DNA from: Thermoanaerobaculia bacterium
Lineage (GTDB): Bacteria > Acidobacteriota > Thermoanaerobaculia > Gp7-AA8
Reading direction: 5' to 3'
NCBI GenBank assembly: GCA_017883205.1
Contig: JADGNZ010000034.1
Coordinates: forward strand, 1 to 64,000
DNA length: 64,000 nucleotides
The notes under the pieces are model-generated. The model saw only the letters and a list, made by a program, of their open reading frames with translations, was not told the DNA's origin and ran no database searches. This document shows positions 7,993 through 15,885 of the stretch, one piece after another. A program made the position numbers and the translations under genes. Positions within the stretch are counted from its first letter, which is position 1; each line of letters opens with the position of its first letter.

Positions 7993-8070
7993 AAAGGCTT
8001 TTCACGCGGAGGCGCGGAGAGCACGGAGGGTTTCTCCGCGTCCTCCGCGTCTCCGCGTGAAACGCTTTTC
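7993..8070. repeat. Hairpin family E, complete copy
   Basis: Arm TTTCACGCGGAGGCGCGGAG is followed by a short centre and the arm CTCCGCGTCTCCGCGTGAAA. The stem is long with tandem CCGCGT units in one arm. It lies between two divergent genes. Confidence 0.85.
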
Positions 8071-8099
8071 CTTGCAACCGCGGGAAAGCACTCCCCGAA

Positions 8100-8105
8100 T
8101 ACAAT
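8100..8105 (+). promoter_or_regulatory. -10 box TACAAT of a leaderless gene
   Basis: TACAAT ends 6 nt before the ATG at 8112. No Shine-Dalgarno is present. Confidence 0.5.
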
Positions 8106-8111
8106 TCACTC

Positions 8112-8903
8112 ATGCCCGAACGAATCCCGTTTCGCAATCGTGCGCATGAAGTGTCGCGCATCGAGGCGTTCAGCGACGTCATTTTCGGCTTCGCCATCTC
8201 GCTGCTCGTCGTTTCGCTCGAAGCGCCGAAGACGTATGCGCAGATGCTGGAGATGTTGCGCGGGTTCCTGCCGTTCGCGATCTGCTTCTGGATCTTCATC
8301 GACATCTGGTTCGAGCATCATCATTTCTACAAGCGCTATGCCTTGCAGGACCGGACGACGATGGCGCTGAATACGTTTCTGCTGTTCGTCATCCTCTTCT
8401 ACGTCTACCCGCTGAAGTACATGTTCACTCTCTTCTCCGAAGAGCTCCTCGGGCACCAGATCGAGATTCCGGCGTCGGGAGGTCCTTTCCTCTACACGAT
8501 CTATGGCATCGGCGTGATGTCGGTCTTCTGGCTGCTCGCGGCGATGTACGGTCACGCGTGGCAGCAACGAGCGGCGCTGGAGCTCAATCAGGTCGAGATC
8601 GTCGACACGCTCGAGCGCGTCTACGACGACTTCTTCATGGGCCTCTTCGGACTGATCTCCATCGTCCTCGCCCACACGGTCTGGGCGCGTTACGCGGGCT
8701 TGGTCTACTTCCTGATCTGCATTCCGAAGACGGCCGTGCCCTGGATCATGGGGTCAAACGGACGAAGGCCGAAGACGCGATGCTTGCGGCGCGGGCCTCC
8801 GCGTAGTCACTTCCACAAACGCCACGTCGCCGCCCCCCACACCACAGCCCATAGGATCGCCATAGAAGCCACGCCAATCGTGGCGATCATGGGGCCGAAA
8901 TGA
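8112..8903 (+). CDS. TMEM175/DUF1211-type membrane protein, 3' frameshift
   Basis: Integral membrane protein of the TMEM175 (DUF1211) family, whose studied members are potassium-permeable channels. The signature R-x-x-x-F-S-D is present as RIEAFSDVIFGFAISLL in the first helix. About six hydrophobic segments follow. The normal end is probably disturbed. After WIMG the annotated frame runs into arginine-rich residues antisense to the MFS gene. One extra G in the GGGG run at 8750-8753 would instead give a C-terminus GVKRTKAEDAMLAARASA with its stop at 8804-8806, exactly next to the MFS stop. This is either a one-base sequencing error or a recent frameshift. Function in ion flux is by family only. 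Confidence 0.8.
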   Translation: MPERIPFRNRAHEVSRIEAFSDVIFGFAISLLVVSLEAPKTYAQMLEMLRGFLPFAICFWIFIDIWFEHHHFYKRYALQDRTTMALNTFLLFVILFYVYPLKYMFTLFSEELLGHQIEIPASGGPFLYTIYGIGVMSVFWLLAAMYGHAWQQRAALELNQVEIVDTLERVYDDFFMGLFGLISIVLAHTVWARYAGLVYFLICIPKTAVPWIMGSNGRRPKTRCLRRGPPRSHFHKRHVAAPHTTAHRIAIEATPIVAIMGPK

Positions 8904-10006
8904 TCCGAAGCGATACCTGCGGCCATGCTGGAGATGCTCATCGTCAGCGTGACGAAGCCCCAGTCAGCGGCGAATACGCGGCCGCGGATCCAATCGGGTG
9001 TCTCGCGTTGCAGGCCGTACGTCGATGTTTGCCACTGCGCGCCGCCGCCGAGGTGCGCGGCGAAGACGGCGAGGGACCCGACGAGAAGCGATCGCGAGAG
9101 GCCGAGGGCCATGTAGCCGCCTCCGAACACGAGCACAGCGAACCCGATGAGGCGGTATTGCAGATCGTCGCGCCGCGCACCGACCGCGCGAAGGATGAAC
9201 GGCCCGAACAGCGCGCCGAGTCCGCGCGCGGCAAAGAGCAGGCCGATGCCGAACGCGCCGGCCCGGAAGATCTCCTTGCCGAAAATGCTGAGCATGGCGA
9301 TGACGCCGGCACCGAGTCCGTAGCCGCCTTTCGAAGTGAGAAGTGCCAGGACGCGGGGATTGCCGCGCGCATAACGCAGCGTTTCGCGAATCGACTCGAC
9401 GAGCGGCGGATGATCGTGATGCCGCTCTTCGGCGAACCGCGAGCGCATGCGCCAGAGAATGGCCGCCGAGGCCACGAAGCTGATGCCGTCGGCAACGAAG
9501 GAGACGTCGCGTCCGAAGCGCATCGTCACCGCTCCCCCGATCGCCGCGCCGACCGCAAGCATCGTTCCCCACGTCGATCCCATCAGCACGTTCGCCGCGC
9601 TGAGATCCTTCGGCGCGACGATGTTCGGCAGCGCAGCCTGCGACGCCGGCTCGAAGTACGCCGAGCCGATGGAGATGATGACGACGCCGGCATATGCGAA
9701 GGGAAGCATCGCGGGAGTCCGCGCGAAAAGAGGCAACAGGCAGGCCACCGCGCGGATTAGATCGACGGCGATCATCAGCTTGCGGCGATCCATCCGATCG
9801 ACCGCCCGTCCTGCGATCGGCGTCGCGAGAAAGATGGGCAGGGTCTGGCAGAGCAACATCAGCGACGCCAGCGTGGCCGAGCCGGTCAGTTGCAGAACGA
9901 GATCGAGTAGCGCGACGGTGAGGAACCAATCGCCGCCGAGCGAGATGAGCGATCCGGCGTAGAGCAATCGGAATTCGCGGTTGTCGCGCAGAAGGCGCCA
10001 GTACAT
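8807..10006 (-). CDS. MFS transporter (EntS-like MFS_3 group)
   Basis: Major facilitator of 399 residues with about 12 transmembrane segments. The loop 2-3 motif is present as GRAVDRMDRRKLM, and the order SLISLGGDWFLTVALLDLV at the N-terminus fits the enterobactin-exporter-like MFS_3 group. Substrate cannot be told from sequence. A drug or siderophore exporter is plausible. It follows folA on the same strand, but a REP element (10020-10101) lies between, so co-transcription is uncertain. Its stop abuts the probable true end of the convergent TMEM175-type gene. Confidence 0.9.
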   Translation of the reverse strand: MYWRLLRDNREFRLLYAGSLISLGGDWFLTVALLDLVLQLTGSATLASLMLLCQTLPIFLATPIAGRAVDRMDRRKLMIAVDLIRAVACLLPLFARTPAMLPFAYAGVVIISIGSAYFEPASQAALPNIVAPKDLSAANVLMGSTWGTMLAVGAAIGGAVTMRFGRDVSFVADGISFVASAAILWRMRSRFAEERHHDHPPLVESIRETLRYARGNPRVLALLTSKGGYGLGAGVIAMLSIFGKEIFRAGAFGIGLLFAARGLGALFGPFILRAVGARRDDLQYRLIGFAVLVFGGGYMALGLSRSLLVGSLAVFAAHLGGGAQWQTSTYGLQRETPDWIRGRVFAADWGFVTLTMSISSMAAGIASDHFGPMIATIGVASMAILWAVVWGAATWRLWK

Positions 10007-10019
10007 GCGGCGCGCATCG

Positions 10020-10101
10020 TACTGCCGCCGGGCCGGCGGCGGACCAGCCGACGAGCCGTCGGCGCTACGTTTGAACGGCGCTACGACTGAACGACGCTAC
10101 C
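10020..10101 (-). repeat. REP element F2 with triple GTAGCG head
   Basis: On the minus strand three heads follow at 16-nt spacing: GTAGCGTCGTTCAGTC, GTAGCGCCGTTCAAAC, then GTAGCG plus palindrome CCGACGGCTCGTCGG, TGGTCC and palindrome GCCGCCGGCCCGGCGGC. It shares its architecture with F3 at 62203-62287 but differs in the spacer and in palindrome 1. Confidence 0.85.
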
Positions 10102-10624
10102 CGTCTTCCGCGATGACGTGCTCTTCGCCGCCGATGCGGTCGTAGGTCAGGAACGAGTACGGGTAGTCGTTCTTCGCATCGGACTCGAAGTCCTCGCGGT
10201 CGGTGAGCCGCCATTCGTTGACGTCGTCGAAGTCGGGAAAGTACGTATCGCCGGCGACGTCGGCGTGGACCTGGGTGATGTACATCCGGTCAGCGCGATG
10301 CAGCAACTGTTTGAAGATCTCGCCGCCGCCGAGAATGAAGACTTCGTCCTCAGAAGCTGGAATCGCAGCCAGCGCTTCCTCGACGGACGGTACGCTGACG
10401 ACATTTGGCTGCGCTTCGATCGTGCTTCGGCTGACGATGATGTGAGGCCGTCCGGGCAGAGGCTTCCGTCCGATCTCATCGAACGTCTTGCGCCCCATGA
10501 TCACGTGATGCCCCATCGACAGCGCCTTGAGGCGTTTGAGATCATTCGACAGGTGCCACGGCAGCTTGTTGTCGCGCCCGATGACACGGTTCGTGGCGAC
10601 CGCGGCGAGGAAGGAGATGCGCAT
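10097..10624 (-). CDS. folA: Dihydrofolate reductase
   Basis: NADPH-dependent reduction of dihydrofolate to tetrahydrofolate, 175 residues from the chosen start. The typical N-terminus MRISFLAAVATNRVIG is followed by the active-site segment DNKLPWHLSNDLKRLK. MGRKTFDEIGRKPLPGR and the GGGEIF nucleotide loop are also seen. A longer upstream open frame reaches 10744 but would translate a family B repeat, so I reject it. A -10-like TATCAT at 10633-10638 lies 8 nt before the ATG, suggesting a leaderless transcript. The gene lies directly after thyA, its metabolic partner, which produces the dihydrofolate. Confidence 0.97.
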   Translation of the reverse strand: MRISFLAAVATNRVIGRDNKLPWHLSNDLKRLKALSMGHHVIMGRKTFDEIGRKPLPGRPHIIVSRSTIEAQPNVVSVPSVEEALAAIPASEDEVFILGGGEIFKQLLHRADRMYITQVHADVAGDTYFPDFDDVNEWRLTDREDFESDAKNDYPYSFLTYDRIGGEEHVIAEDG

Positions 10625-10642
10625 CAGGTGGGATGATATAGC

Positions 10643-10737
10643 CGGGAGTCGTAGGACGTCGGGAGTCGGGGGTCGGGGGTCGGAGCACGAGGGATCTTTC
10701 TCTCCGACCCCCGACTCCCGAATCGCGACCCCCGCGC
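10643..10737. repeat. Hairpin family B, copy 1
   Basis: Arm GTCGGGAGTCGGGGGTCGGG (about 10658-10677) and arm CTCCGACCCCCGACTCCCGA (about 10702-10721) are inverted copies. The outer parts GGGAGTCGTAGG and GCGACCCCCGCGC also pair partly. It separates thyA from folA. Confidence 0.85.
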
Positions 10738-10740
10738 ACA

Positions 10741-11535
10741 TCACACCGCGATCGGCGCCTTGATCGACGGATGCGGGTCATAGTTCTCGAGAGTGAAATC
10801 GGGATAGTTGAAGTCGAAGATCGAGCTCACGCCTGGATTGAGCCTCATCGCCGGAAGCGGACGAGGCTCGCGCGTCAGTTGCTCGCGGGCCTGATCAAGG
10901 TGATTGACGTAGAGATGCGCATCGCCGAGCGTGAAGACGAAATCGCCCACGGCCAGATTGCAAACCTGCGCCACCATCATCGTCAGCAGTGCATACGAAG
11001 CGAGGTTGAATGGCACGCCGAGAAACACATCCGCGCTGCGCTGGTACATCTGGCACGACAGCTTCCCCTCGGCCACATGAAACTGGAAGAGCGCGTGACA
11101 CGGCGCGAGTGCCATGCGGTCGATGTCGGCAACGTTCCACGCGCTGACGATGTGCCGCCGTGAGTCGGGATTGCGCTTGATCTGATCGATGACGCCGCTG
11201 ATCTGATCGATGTGCCGGCCGTCCGGCGCGGGCCAGGAGCGCCATTGGTATCCGTAGACGGGGCCCAGCTCGCCGTTCGCGTCGGCCCATTCGTCCCAGA
11301 TGGTGACCTTGTTCTCGTTTAGGAAGCGGATGTTCGTATCGCCGCGCAGGAACCACAGCAGCTCGTAGATGATCGAGCGGAGGTGCAGCTTCTTGGTGGT
11401 CAGCAGCGGAAATCCGGCGCTGAGGTCGAAGCGCATCTGGTAGCCGAAAACGCTCAGAGTGCCGGTGCCGGTGCGGTCCGCTTTCGGCGTCCCGTGGTCG
11501 AGAATGTGGCGGACGAGCGTGAGGTATTGCTGCAT
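10741..11535 (-). CDS. thyA: Thymidylate synthase
   Basis: Methylates dUMP to dTMP using methylene-tetrahydrofolate. From the chosen ATG it has 264 residues, the length of E. coli ThyA. Conserved parts include [18 protein letters not shown], the phosphate-binding arginine region [12 protein letters not shown], the active-site cysteine in [13 protein letters not shown] and the C-terminal IKAPIAV. The longer open frame to 11709 overlaps the protease gene and lacks conservation. CATAAT at 11542-11547 ends 6 nt before the ATG, supporting this start and a leaderless transcript. Paired with folA downstream. Confidence 0.97.
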   Translation of the reverse strand: MQQYLTLVRHILDHGTPKADRTGTGTLSVFGYQMRFDLSAGFPLLTTKKLHLRSIIYELLWFLRGDTNIRFLNENKVTIWDEWADANGELGPVYGYQWRSWPAPDGRHIDQISGVIDQIKRNPDSRRHIVSAWNVADIDRMALAPCHALFQFHVAEGKLSCQMYQRSADVFLGVPFNLASYALLTMMVAQVCNLAVGDFVFTLGDAHLYVNHLDQAREQLTREPRPLPAMRLNPGVSSIFDFNYPDFTLENYDPHPSIKAPIAV

Positions 11536-11541
11536 CCGCGA

Positions 11542-11547
11542 ATTATG
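11542..11547 (-). promoter_or_regulatory. -10 box CATAAT before thyA
   Basis: Minus-strand CATAAT is separated from the thyA ATG by CGCGGx-type 6 nt only. No Shine-Dalgarno is seen. Confidence 0.45.
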
Positions 11548-12781
11548 GCACCGCCCGCCGGCGCGGCCTGGACGGAAAGAAGATGTGAACCACCTTGCTG
11601 GTGGTGCCATCTGGGGCGTCGATGATGAACGATGGCGTCGCTTCCAGCCGCTGCTCGACGTCGGCAGGCGAAAGGTCCGGCTCTCGCGCAAGGATCTGCG
11701 CGGCAGCACCGGACACGATCGGCGTCGCGTACGATGTCCCGGTTGACAGTGTCTTGCGGTAGTGATCGTGACCGCTGTTGATCGCTGGCAGAATGTCGTC
11801 GGACGGCGCTAGTAGTTCCAGCGCTGGTCCTCTGCACGAGATGGGCGAGAGCCGGTTGTCGCGTCCGATTCCACCGACCGTGATGAGCCCATTGACCGAT
11901 GGGCCTAGCGTGGCGGGAAAAAGACGCACATTGCCGTTCGAGTCGCACTCACTGGTCAGCGCGTCGCCCGTATTGCCGGCAAAGATGACGAAGAGGAACC
12001 GCTTGCCATTGGGGTCGGGGTTGCCGTTGCGATCGACACCCCCGACCATGTCACGGATCTTCTGCACGAGAGGCGCGTACGCCGCCGGCGTGTCGCTACC
12101 TGAAAGCTGTACGCTCATGCTGATGATCGCGGTCCGAACGTTCGGCGTCGACGGATCCCAGGCGGTGCGAATGACGGCATTGAATACCGCGAGCCAGTTC
12201 TCCAACTCCGACGCGCTGCCCGAAGGCGCGGTGTCTGGTGGTATGGGGATCGCGGTGACGCTGATCATCGACACTCCCGGAGCAACGCCGACACGCCTGC
12301 CTCCGATGAGCGAGGCGACCCCGGTGCCATGTGACCGGAAGAGGACGGTGAACACTGAGCTCAAATCGAAACATGGATGAAGGGCTCCGTTTGGCGAGTT
12401 GCAATACGATTTGACGCCGAGCTCGTGCTGCACATCGATACCGGCGATGACGTTGCCGCCGGCGAACTCGTCGTGGTTGATCTCGACACCTGTGTCAAGC
12501 ACATAGACGAGAGCGCCAGCTCCGGACTCCGTGCGGTCGAAGTGGCCGTCCAGCGAGCCATCGATCGAATCGAGACGGTCGAGAAACCAAAGCGCGTCGT
12601 CGGGCTGATCGTCGCTACAGACACCGATGCGGCGCACATCGACCGGCGCGCCTTGAAGGTCCACCGGAAGATGCACCGTTTCGGTCGAGCAGAGAGTAGT
12701 GACCCTCTCCGCAAAGGCGAGCGGAGCGATCGCGAACACGAAGATGGTGGCCAAGGTCATTCGACGCATGGTTGATTTCAT
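11543..12781 (-). CDS. Secreted subtilisin-like serine protease (S8)
   Basis: Exported protease of about 412 residues. A signal peptide ([20 protein letters not shown]) leads into a domain with the S8 triad: Asp in [15 protein letters not shown], His in [13 protein letters not shown] and Ser in [16 protein letters not shown]. The oxyanion Asn is in IFAGNTGD. Several cysteines suggest disulphides after export. It has no recognisable long propeptide or C-terminal secretion domain. The ATG at 12781 is preferred to the GTG at 12787 because a minus-strand TTATAG lies 6 nt upstream. The stop is 7 nt before the thyA start, so some read-through into thyA is likely despite thyA having its own -10. Confidence 0.92.
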   Translation of the reverse strand: MKSTMRRMTLATIFVFAIAPLAFAERVTTLCSTETVHLPVDLQGAPVDVRRIGVCSDDQPDDALWFLDRLDSIDGSLDGHFDRTESGAGALVYVLDTGVEINHDEFAGGNVIAGIDVQHELGVKSYCNSPNGALHPCFDLSSVFTVLFRSHGTGVASLIGGRRVGVAPGVSMISVTAIPIPPDTAPSGSASELENWLAVFNAVIRTAWDPSTPNVRTAIISMSVQLSGSDTPAAYAPLVQKIRDMVGGVDRNGNPDPNGKRFLFVIFAGNTGDALTSECDSNGNVRLFPATLGPSVNGLITVGGIGRDNRLSPISCRGPALELLAPSDDILPAINSGHDHYRKTLSTGTSYATPIVSGAAAQILAREPDLSPADVEQRLEATPSFIIDAPDGTTSKVVHIFFPSRPRRRAVP

Positions 12782-12788
12782 CTGCACC

Positions 12789-12794
12789 TATAAT
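12789..12794 (+). promoter_or_regulatory. TATAAT -10 box for lysA, shared divergent region
   Basis: Consensus TATAAT on the plus strand lies 51 nt before the lysA ATG. The complementary strand provides the -10-like TTATAG for the protease gene, so two divergent -10 boxes overlap. No good -35 is seen. Confidence 0.45.
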
Positions 12795-12845
12795 CCTCGC
12801 GGTGGTCACGAAAGTGGAACACGATCATTCCCGCATCTTAGAGCC

Positions 12846-14117
12846 ATGCTCGAATTCATCAAAGGCACTCTCCACATCGGCAACGTCTCCGCAACCGACC
12901 TCGCAAAGCGCTTCGGAACGCCGCTCTACATCTACGACGCGGAGATCATCCGGCGGCAGATTGAGCGCGTGAAGCGCGCCTTTTCCGCTCTTCCCTTCCG
13001 TCCGTTCTACGCGATGAAGGCGAACGGCGCGCTGTCCGTCCTCGACCTTATGCGCGGCGCTGGCTTCGGCTGCGACACGGTGTCTCCCGGCGAGATCTTC
13101 ATCGCCCGCAAGGCAGGATTCACGCCCGACAACATCTGGTTCACCTGTTCGAACGTTTCCGACGATGACCTTCGTGCTATCGGTGACGAGCGGATCGTCA
13201 TCAACGTCAACTCGATGTCGGAGATCGATCGGATTCTCGCACTCGATCTTCGCAACCCGATCGCGCTGCGCGTAAACACCGACATCGGTGCAGGACACCA
13301 CGCCGATGTCGTGACCGCAGGCGGCGGCGTGAAGTTCGGAATCGACCTGGCGGAGATCGAGTCGGCGCGCATGATCGCCGAAGACAGCGGACGGAAGGTT
13401 GTCGGACTTCACGCACACATCGGCTCCGGCATCGACGACATCGGGCCGCTCATCGAGTCGGTGCGGCGGCTTCTCGACCTTTCGACAGACTTCCCGAACC
13501 TGCGCTGGTTGAACTTCGGCGGTGGGATCTCGGTGCCGTACGAGCCCGGTAAGGCCGAGTTTCCCATCGACGACTATGGCGCGGAGTTGACGCGCATCGC
13601 CGACCGCTTGCTTCGCGCGCGCGACCTCACCGCGATTCTGGAGCCGGGACGCTATCTCGTCGCCGAGTCGGGAACGCTGCTCGCGCAGGTCACGTCGCGC
13701 CGCATCAGCCGCGGGCAATGGTGGATCGGCGTCGACACCGGCTTCAACCACCTCGTGCGCCCTTCGAAGTACGGCGCGTACCATCACATCGTCAACGCAA
13801 CGAGCGGCTCCCCAGCCTCGCTCAGACAGACGTTCGATCTCGGGGCGATGGCGGAAGACGTCGTCGTCGCCGGCAATCTCTGCGAGTCTGGCGACGTCTT
13901 CACGCGCGATGAACATGGCAAAACCCTCACGCGACGAATCGATCGGACGAAGATCGGCGATCTCCTCGCCTTCTGTGATGCCGGCGCCTACGGCTTCTCG
14001 ATGGCGTCGCTCTACAACGCCCGGCTGCTTCCGCCCGAGGTGATGGTGGACGGGGATGACGTGCGGTTGATCCGCGAGCGGCAAACGTACGAGGACCTTG
14101 TGAAAGGAATGCGATGA
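12846..14117 (+). CDS. lysA: Diaminopimelate decarboxylase
   Basis: PLP-dependent last step of lysine synthesis, meso-diaminopimelate to L-lysine. It has 423 residues from the ATG at 12846 (MLEFIKGTLHIGNVS). The PLP lysine is in FYAMKANGALSVLD, the glycine loop in LNFGGGISVPY, and the substrate/PLP residues in EPGRYLVAESG and CESGDVF. The extended frame from 12699 runs through the divergent promoter and is rejected. The stop overlaps the next start by ATGA, coupling it to the D-aminoacylase-like lipoprotein. Confidence 0.96.
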   Translation: MLEFIKGTLHIGNVSATDLAKRFGTPLYIYDAEIIRRQIERVKRAFSALPFRPFYAMKANGALSVLDLMRGAGFGCDTVSPGEIFIARKAGFTPDNIWFTCSNVSDDDLRAIGDERIVINVNSMSEIDRILALDLRNPIALRVNTDIGAGHHADVVTAGGGVKFGIDLAEIESARMIAEDSGRKVVGLHAHIGSGIDDIGPLIESVRRLLDLSTDFPNLRWLNFGGGISVPYEPGKAEFPIDDYGAELTRIADRLLRARDLTAILEPGRYLVAESGTLLAQVTSRRISRGQWWIGVDTGFNHLVRPSKYGAYHHIVNATSGSPASLRQTFDLGAMAEDVVVAGNLCESGDVFTRDEHGKTLTRRIDRTKIGDLLAFCDAGAYGFSMASLYNARLLPPEVMVDGDDVRLIRERQTYEDLVKGMR

Positions 14118-15784
14118 AAGCTGTGATCAGCGTCCGGAGATCAGTGATCAGGAGTGCGATCGCAGCGGTAGTGCTGTTTGTCGCTGGCTGCGCGACGCAA
14201 CCGAAGCCGGTCGCGCTCGACTTGAAGATCATCAACGGGCGCATCATCGACGGCACCGGCGCGCCGTGGTACCGCGGTGACGTCGGCGTGCGCGGCGACA
14301 CGATCGTATCCATCGGCGATCTCTCGCGTGTGAACGCAACCTCAACGATCGACGCGCACGATAACGTCGTCTCTCCCGGTTTCATCGATCTCCTCGGGCA
14401 ATCGCAGGGCTCCGTGTTTCAGGATCCGCATCTCGAGGCCAAAGTGCGCCAGGGCGTCACGACCGAGGTGACCGGCGAAGGGCACTCGCCCGGTCCGCTC
14501 AATCAGAAGCAGATCGATGCAGCGAACCCGATGAACCGGCCGAAGTGGCACACGCTTGGTGAGTGGTTCTCCGTGCTCGAGAAGAACGGCACTGCGATCA
14601 ACTTCGCGCTCTTCGTCGGCGCTGACAATCCGCGCGAGATGGTCATCGGCACTGTGAACCGCGCGCCGACGGCGGACGAGATGCGCGAGATGGAGCGCAT
14701 CGTCGATCAGGCCATGCGCGAGGGAGCGATCGGGCTGTCGACGTCGCTGATCTATCTGCCGGCGATGTTCTCGACGACCGAGGAGATCATCAATCTGGCG
14801 AAGGTGGCGGCGCAGTATGGCGGCGTCTACTTCAGCCATATCCGCGACGAAGGCGATCACATCGACACCGCGCTCGATGAGGCGTTCCGCATCGGCCGCG
14901 AGGCGAAGATTCCGGTCAACATCTGGCACCTCAAGGTCGGCGGACGCGCGAACTGGGGGCGCATGCCGCATGTGATCGAGCGCATCAACGCTGCTCGCGC
15001 CGAGGGGCTGGATGTGGCGGCGAATGTCTATCCGTACGCGGCGTCGTCGACCTCGCTCTCCACGCTCGTTCCCGACTGGTCGCTCGAAGGCGGCTACTCC
15101 GAGCTGAAGAAACGGCTCGCCGATCCGGCGCAACGCGTCCGCATCGCCGAAGCGCTGAAAGCGCAGTACGCGAAGCGTGGAGCGAAGGGAATCTACATCA
15201 CGCGCATCGGCGCGCCGGCGCTCGCGCAGTACGAGAAGCATTTCGTCGAGGACATCGCGACAATGATGAATCTGCCGCCCGAAGAGGCGATGATGCGCCT
15301 CTTCGCGGAGACGAACGGCTCGCCCGGCGTGATCTTCTTCTCGATGAATGAAGACGATGTGCAGACGGCGCTGAAGCAACCGCTCGTCTCGATCGGATCG
15401 GACTCCGGCGCTCCCCCACCCATCGCCCGCGCCACAGCCGCCGGCTCACACCCGCGCGCATACGGAACGTTCCCGCGCGTGATGGGACATTACGTGCGCG
15501 ACGAGCATCTCTTCACGCTGGAGGAGGCGGTGCGCAAAGCGACGTCGCAAGCCGCCGACCGCACGAACCTCATCGACCGCGGCGTCCTGCGTCCCGGCAT
15601 GAAGGCGGATGTCGTGGTCTTCGATGCGAACAGTATTCGTGACGTATCGACGTACGAAGATCCGCATCACTTCAGCGAAGGAGTCCTCGATGTGATCGTC
15701 AACGGCGTTCCTGTCCTTCGCGATGGCGCGATGACGAGTGCGCTGCCGGGGCATGTATTGCGCGGGCGGGGATACGTGAAGTAG
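14114..15784 (+). CDS. D-aminoacylase-like amidohydrolase lipoprotein, HxH missing
   Basis: Amidohydrolase-fold protein of 556 residues with a lipoprotein signal (LFVAGC, lipid-anchored Cys about residue 26). Overall it follows N-acyl-D-amino-acid deacylases, which release D-amino acids from N-acyl forms. Several family positions are intact: GVTTEVTGEG, YFSHIRDEGD, INIWHLKVGG and IGSDSGAPPP. The first metal-binding motif, normally D-x-H-x-H after PGFI, reads SPGFIDLLGQSQGSV and has no histidine. Either metal binding differs or the enzyme has another activity. It overlaps lysA by 4 nt and is followed by an amino-acid permease, so a periplasmic role in amino-acid or peptidoglycan-fragment salvage is plausible. 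Confidence 0.88.
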   Translation: MKAVISVRRSVIRSAIAAVVLFVAGCATQPKPVALDLKIINGRIIDGTGAPWYRGDVGVRGDTIVSIGDLSRVNATSTIDAHDNVVSPGFIDLLGQSQGSVFQDPHLEAKVRQGVTTEVTGEGHSPGPLNQKQIDAANPMNRPKWHTLGEWFSVLEKNGTAINFALFVGADNPREMVIGTVNRAPTADEMREMERIVDQAMREGAIGLSTSLIYLPAMFSTTEEIINLAKVAAQYGGVYFSHIRDEGDHIDTALDEAFRIGREAKIPVNIWHLKVGGRANWGRMPHVIERINAARAEGLDVAANVYPYAASSTSLSTLVPDWSLEGGYSELKKRLADPAQRVRIAEALKAQYAKRGAKGIYITRIGAPALAQYEKHFVEDIATMMNLPPEEAMMRLFAETNGSPGVIFFSMNEDDVQTALKQPLVSIGSDSGAPPPIARATAAGSHPRAYGTFPRVMGHYVRDEHLFTLEEAVRKATSQAADRTNLIDRGVLRPGMKADVVVFDANSIRDVSTYEDPHHFSEGVLDVIVNGVPVLRDGAMTSALPGHVLRGRGYVK

Positions 15785-15876
15785 CTGGGGAGTGGGGAGT
15801 TGGGGGTGGGGAGTGGAAGAGCAACCAAACGGTTGTTTGCGCTCCCACGCCCCACACCCAACTCCCCACTCCCCAA
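15785..15876. repeat. Hairpin family A, copy 1
   Basis: A stem of about 36 bp begins one base after the upstream stop. Arm TGGGGAGTGGGGAGTTGGG pairs with CCCAACTCCCCACTCCCCA across an 18-nt loop (AACCAAACGGTTGTTTGC). It sits between the deacylase and permease genes and could attenuate read-through. Confidence 0.9.
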
Positions 15877-15885
15877 AGGAAGAAC

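Noticed and set aside
12825-14084. 419-codon minus-strand frame antisense to lysA
   Set aside because: Shadow of lysA, with no recognisable domain.
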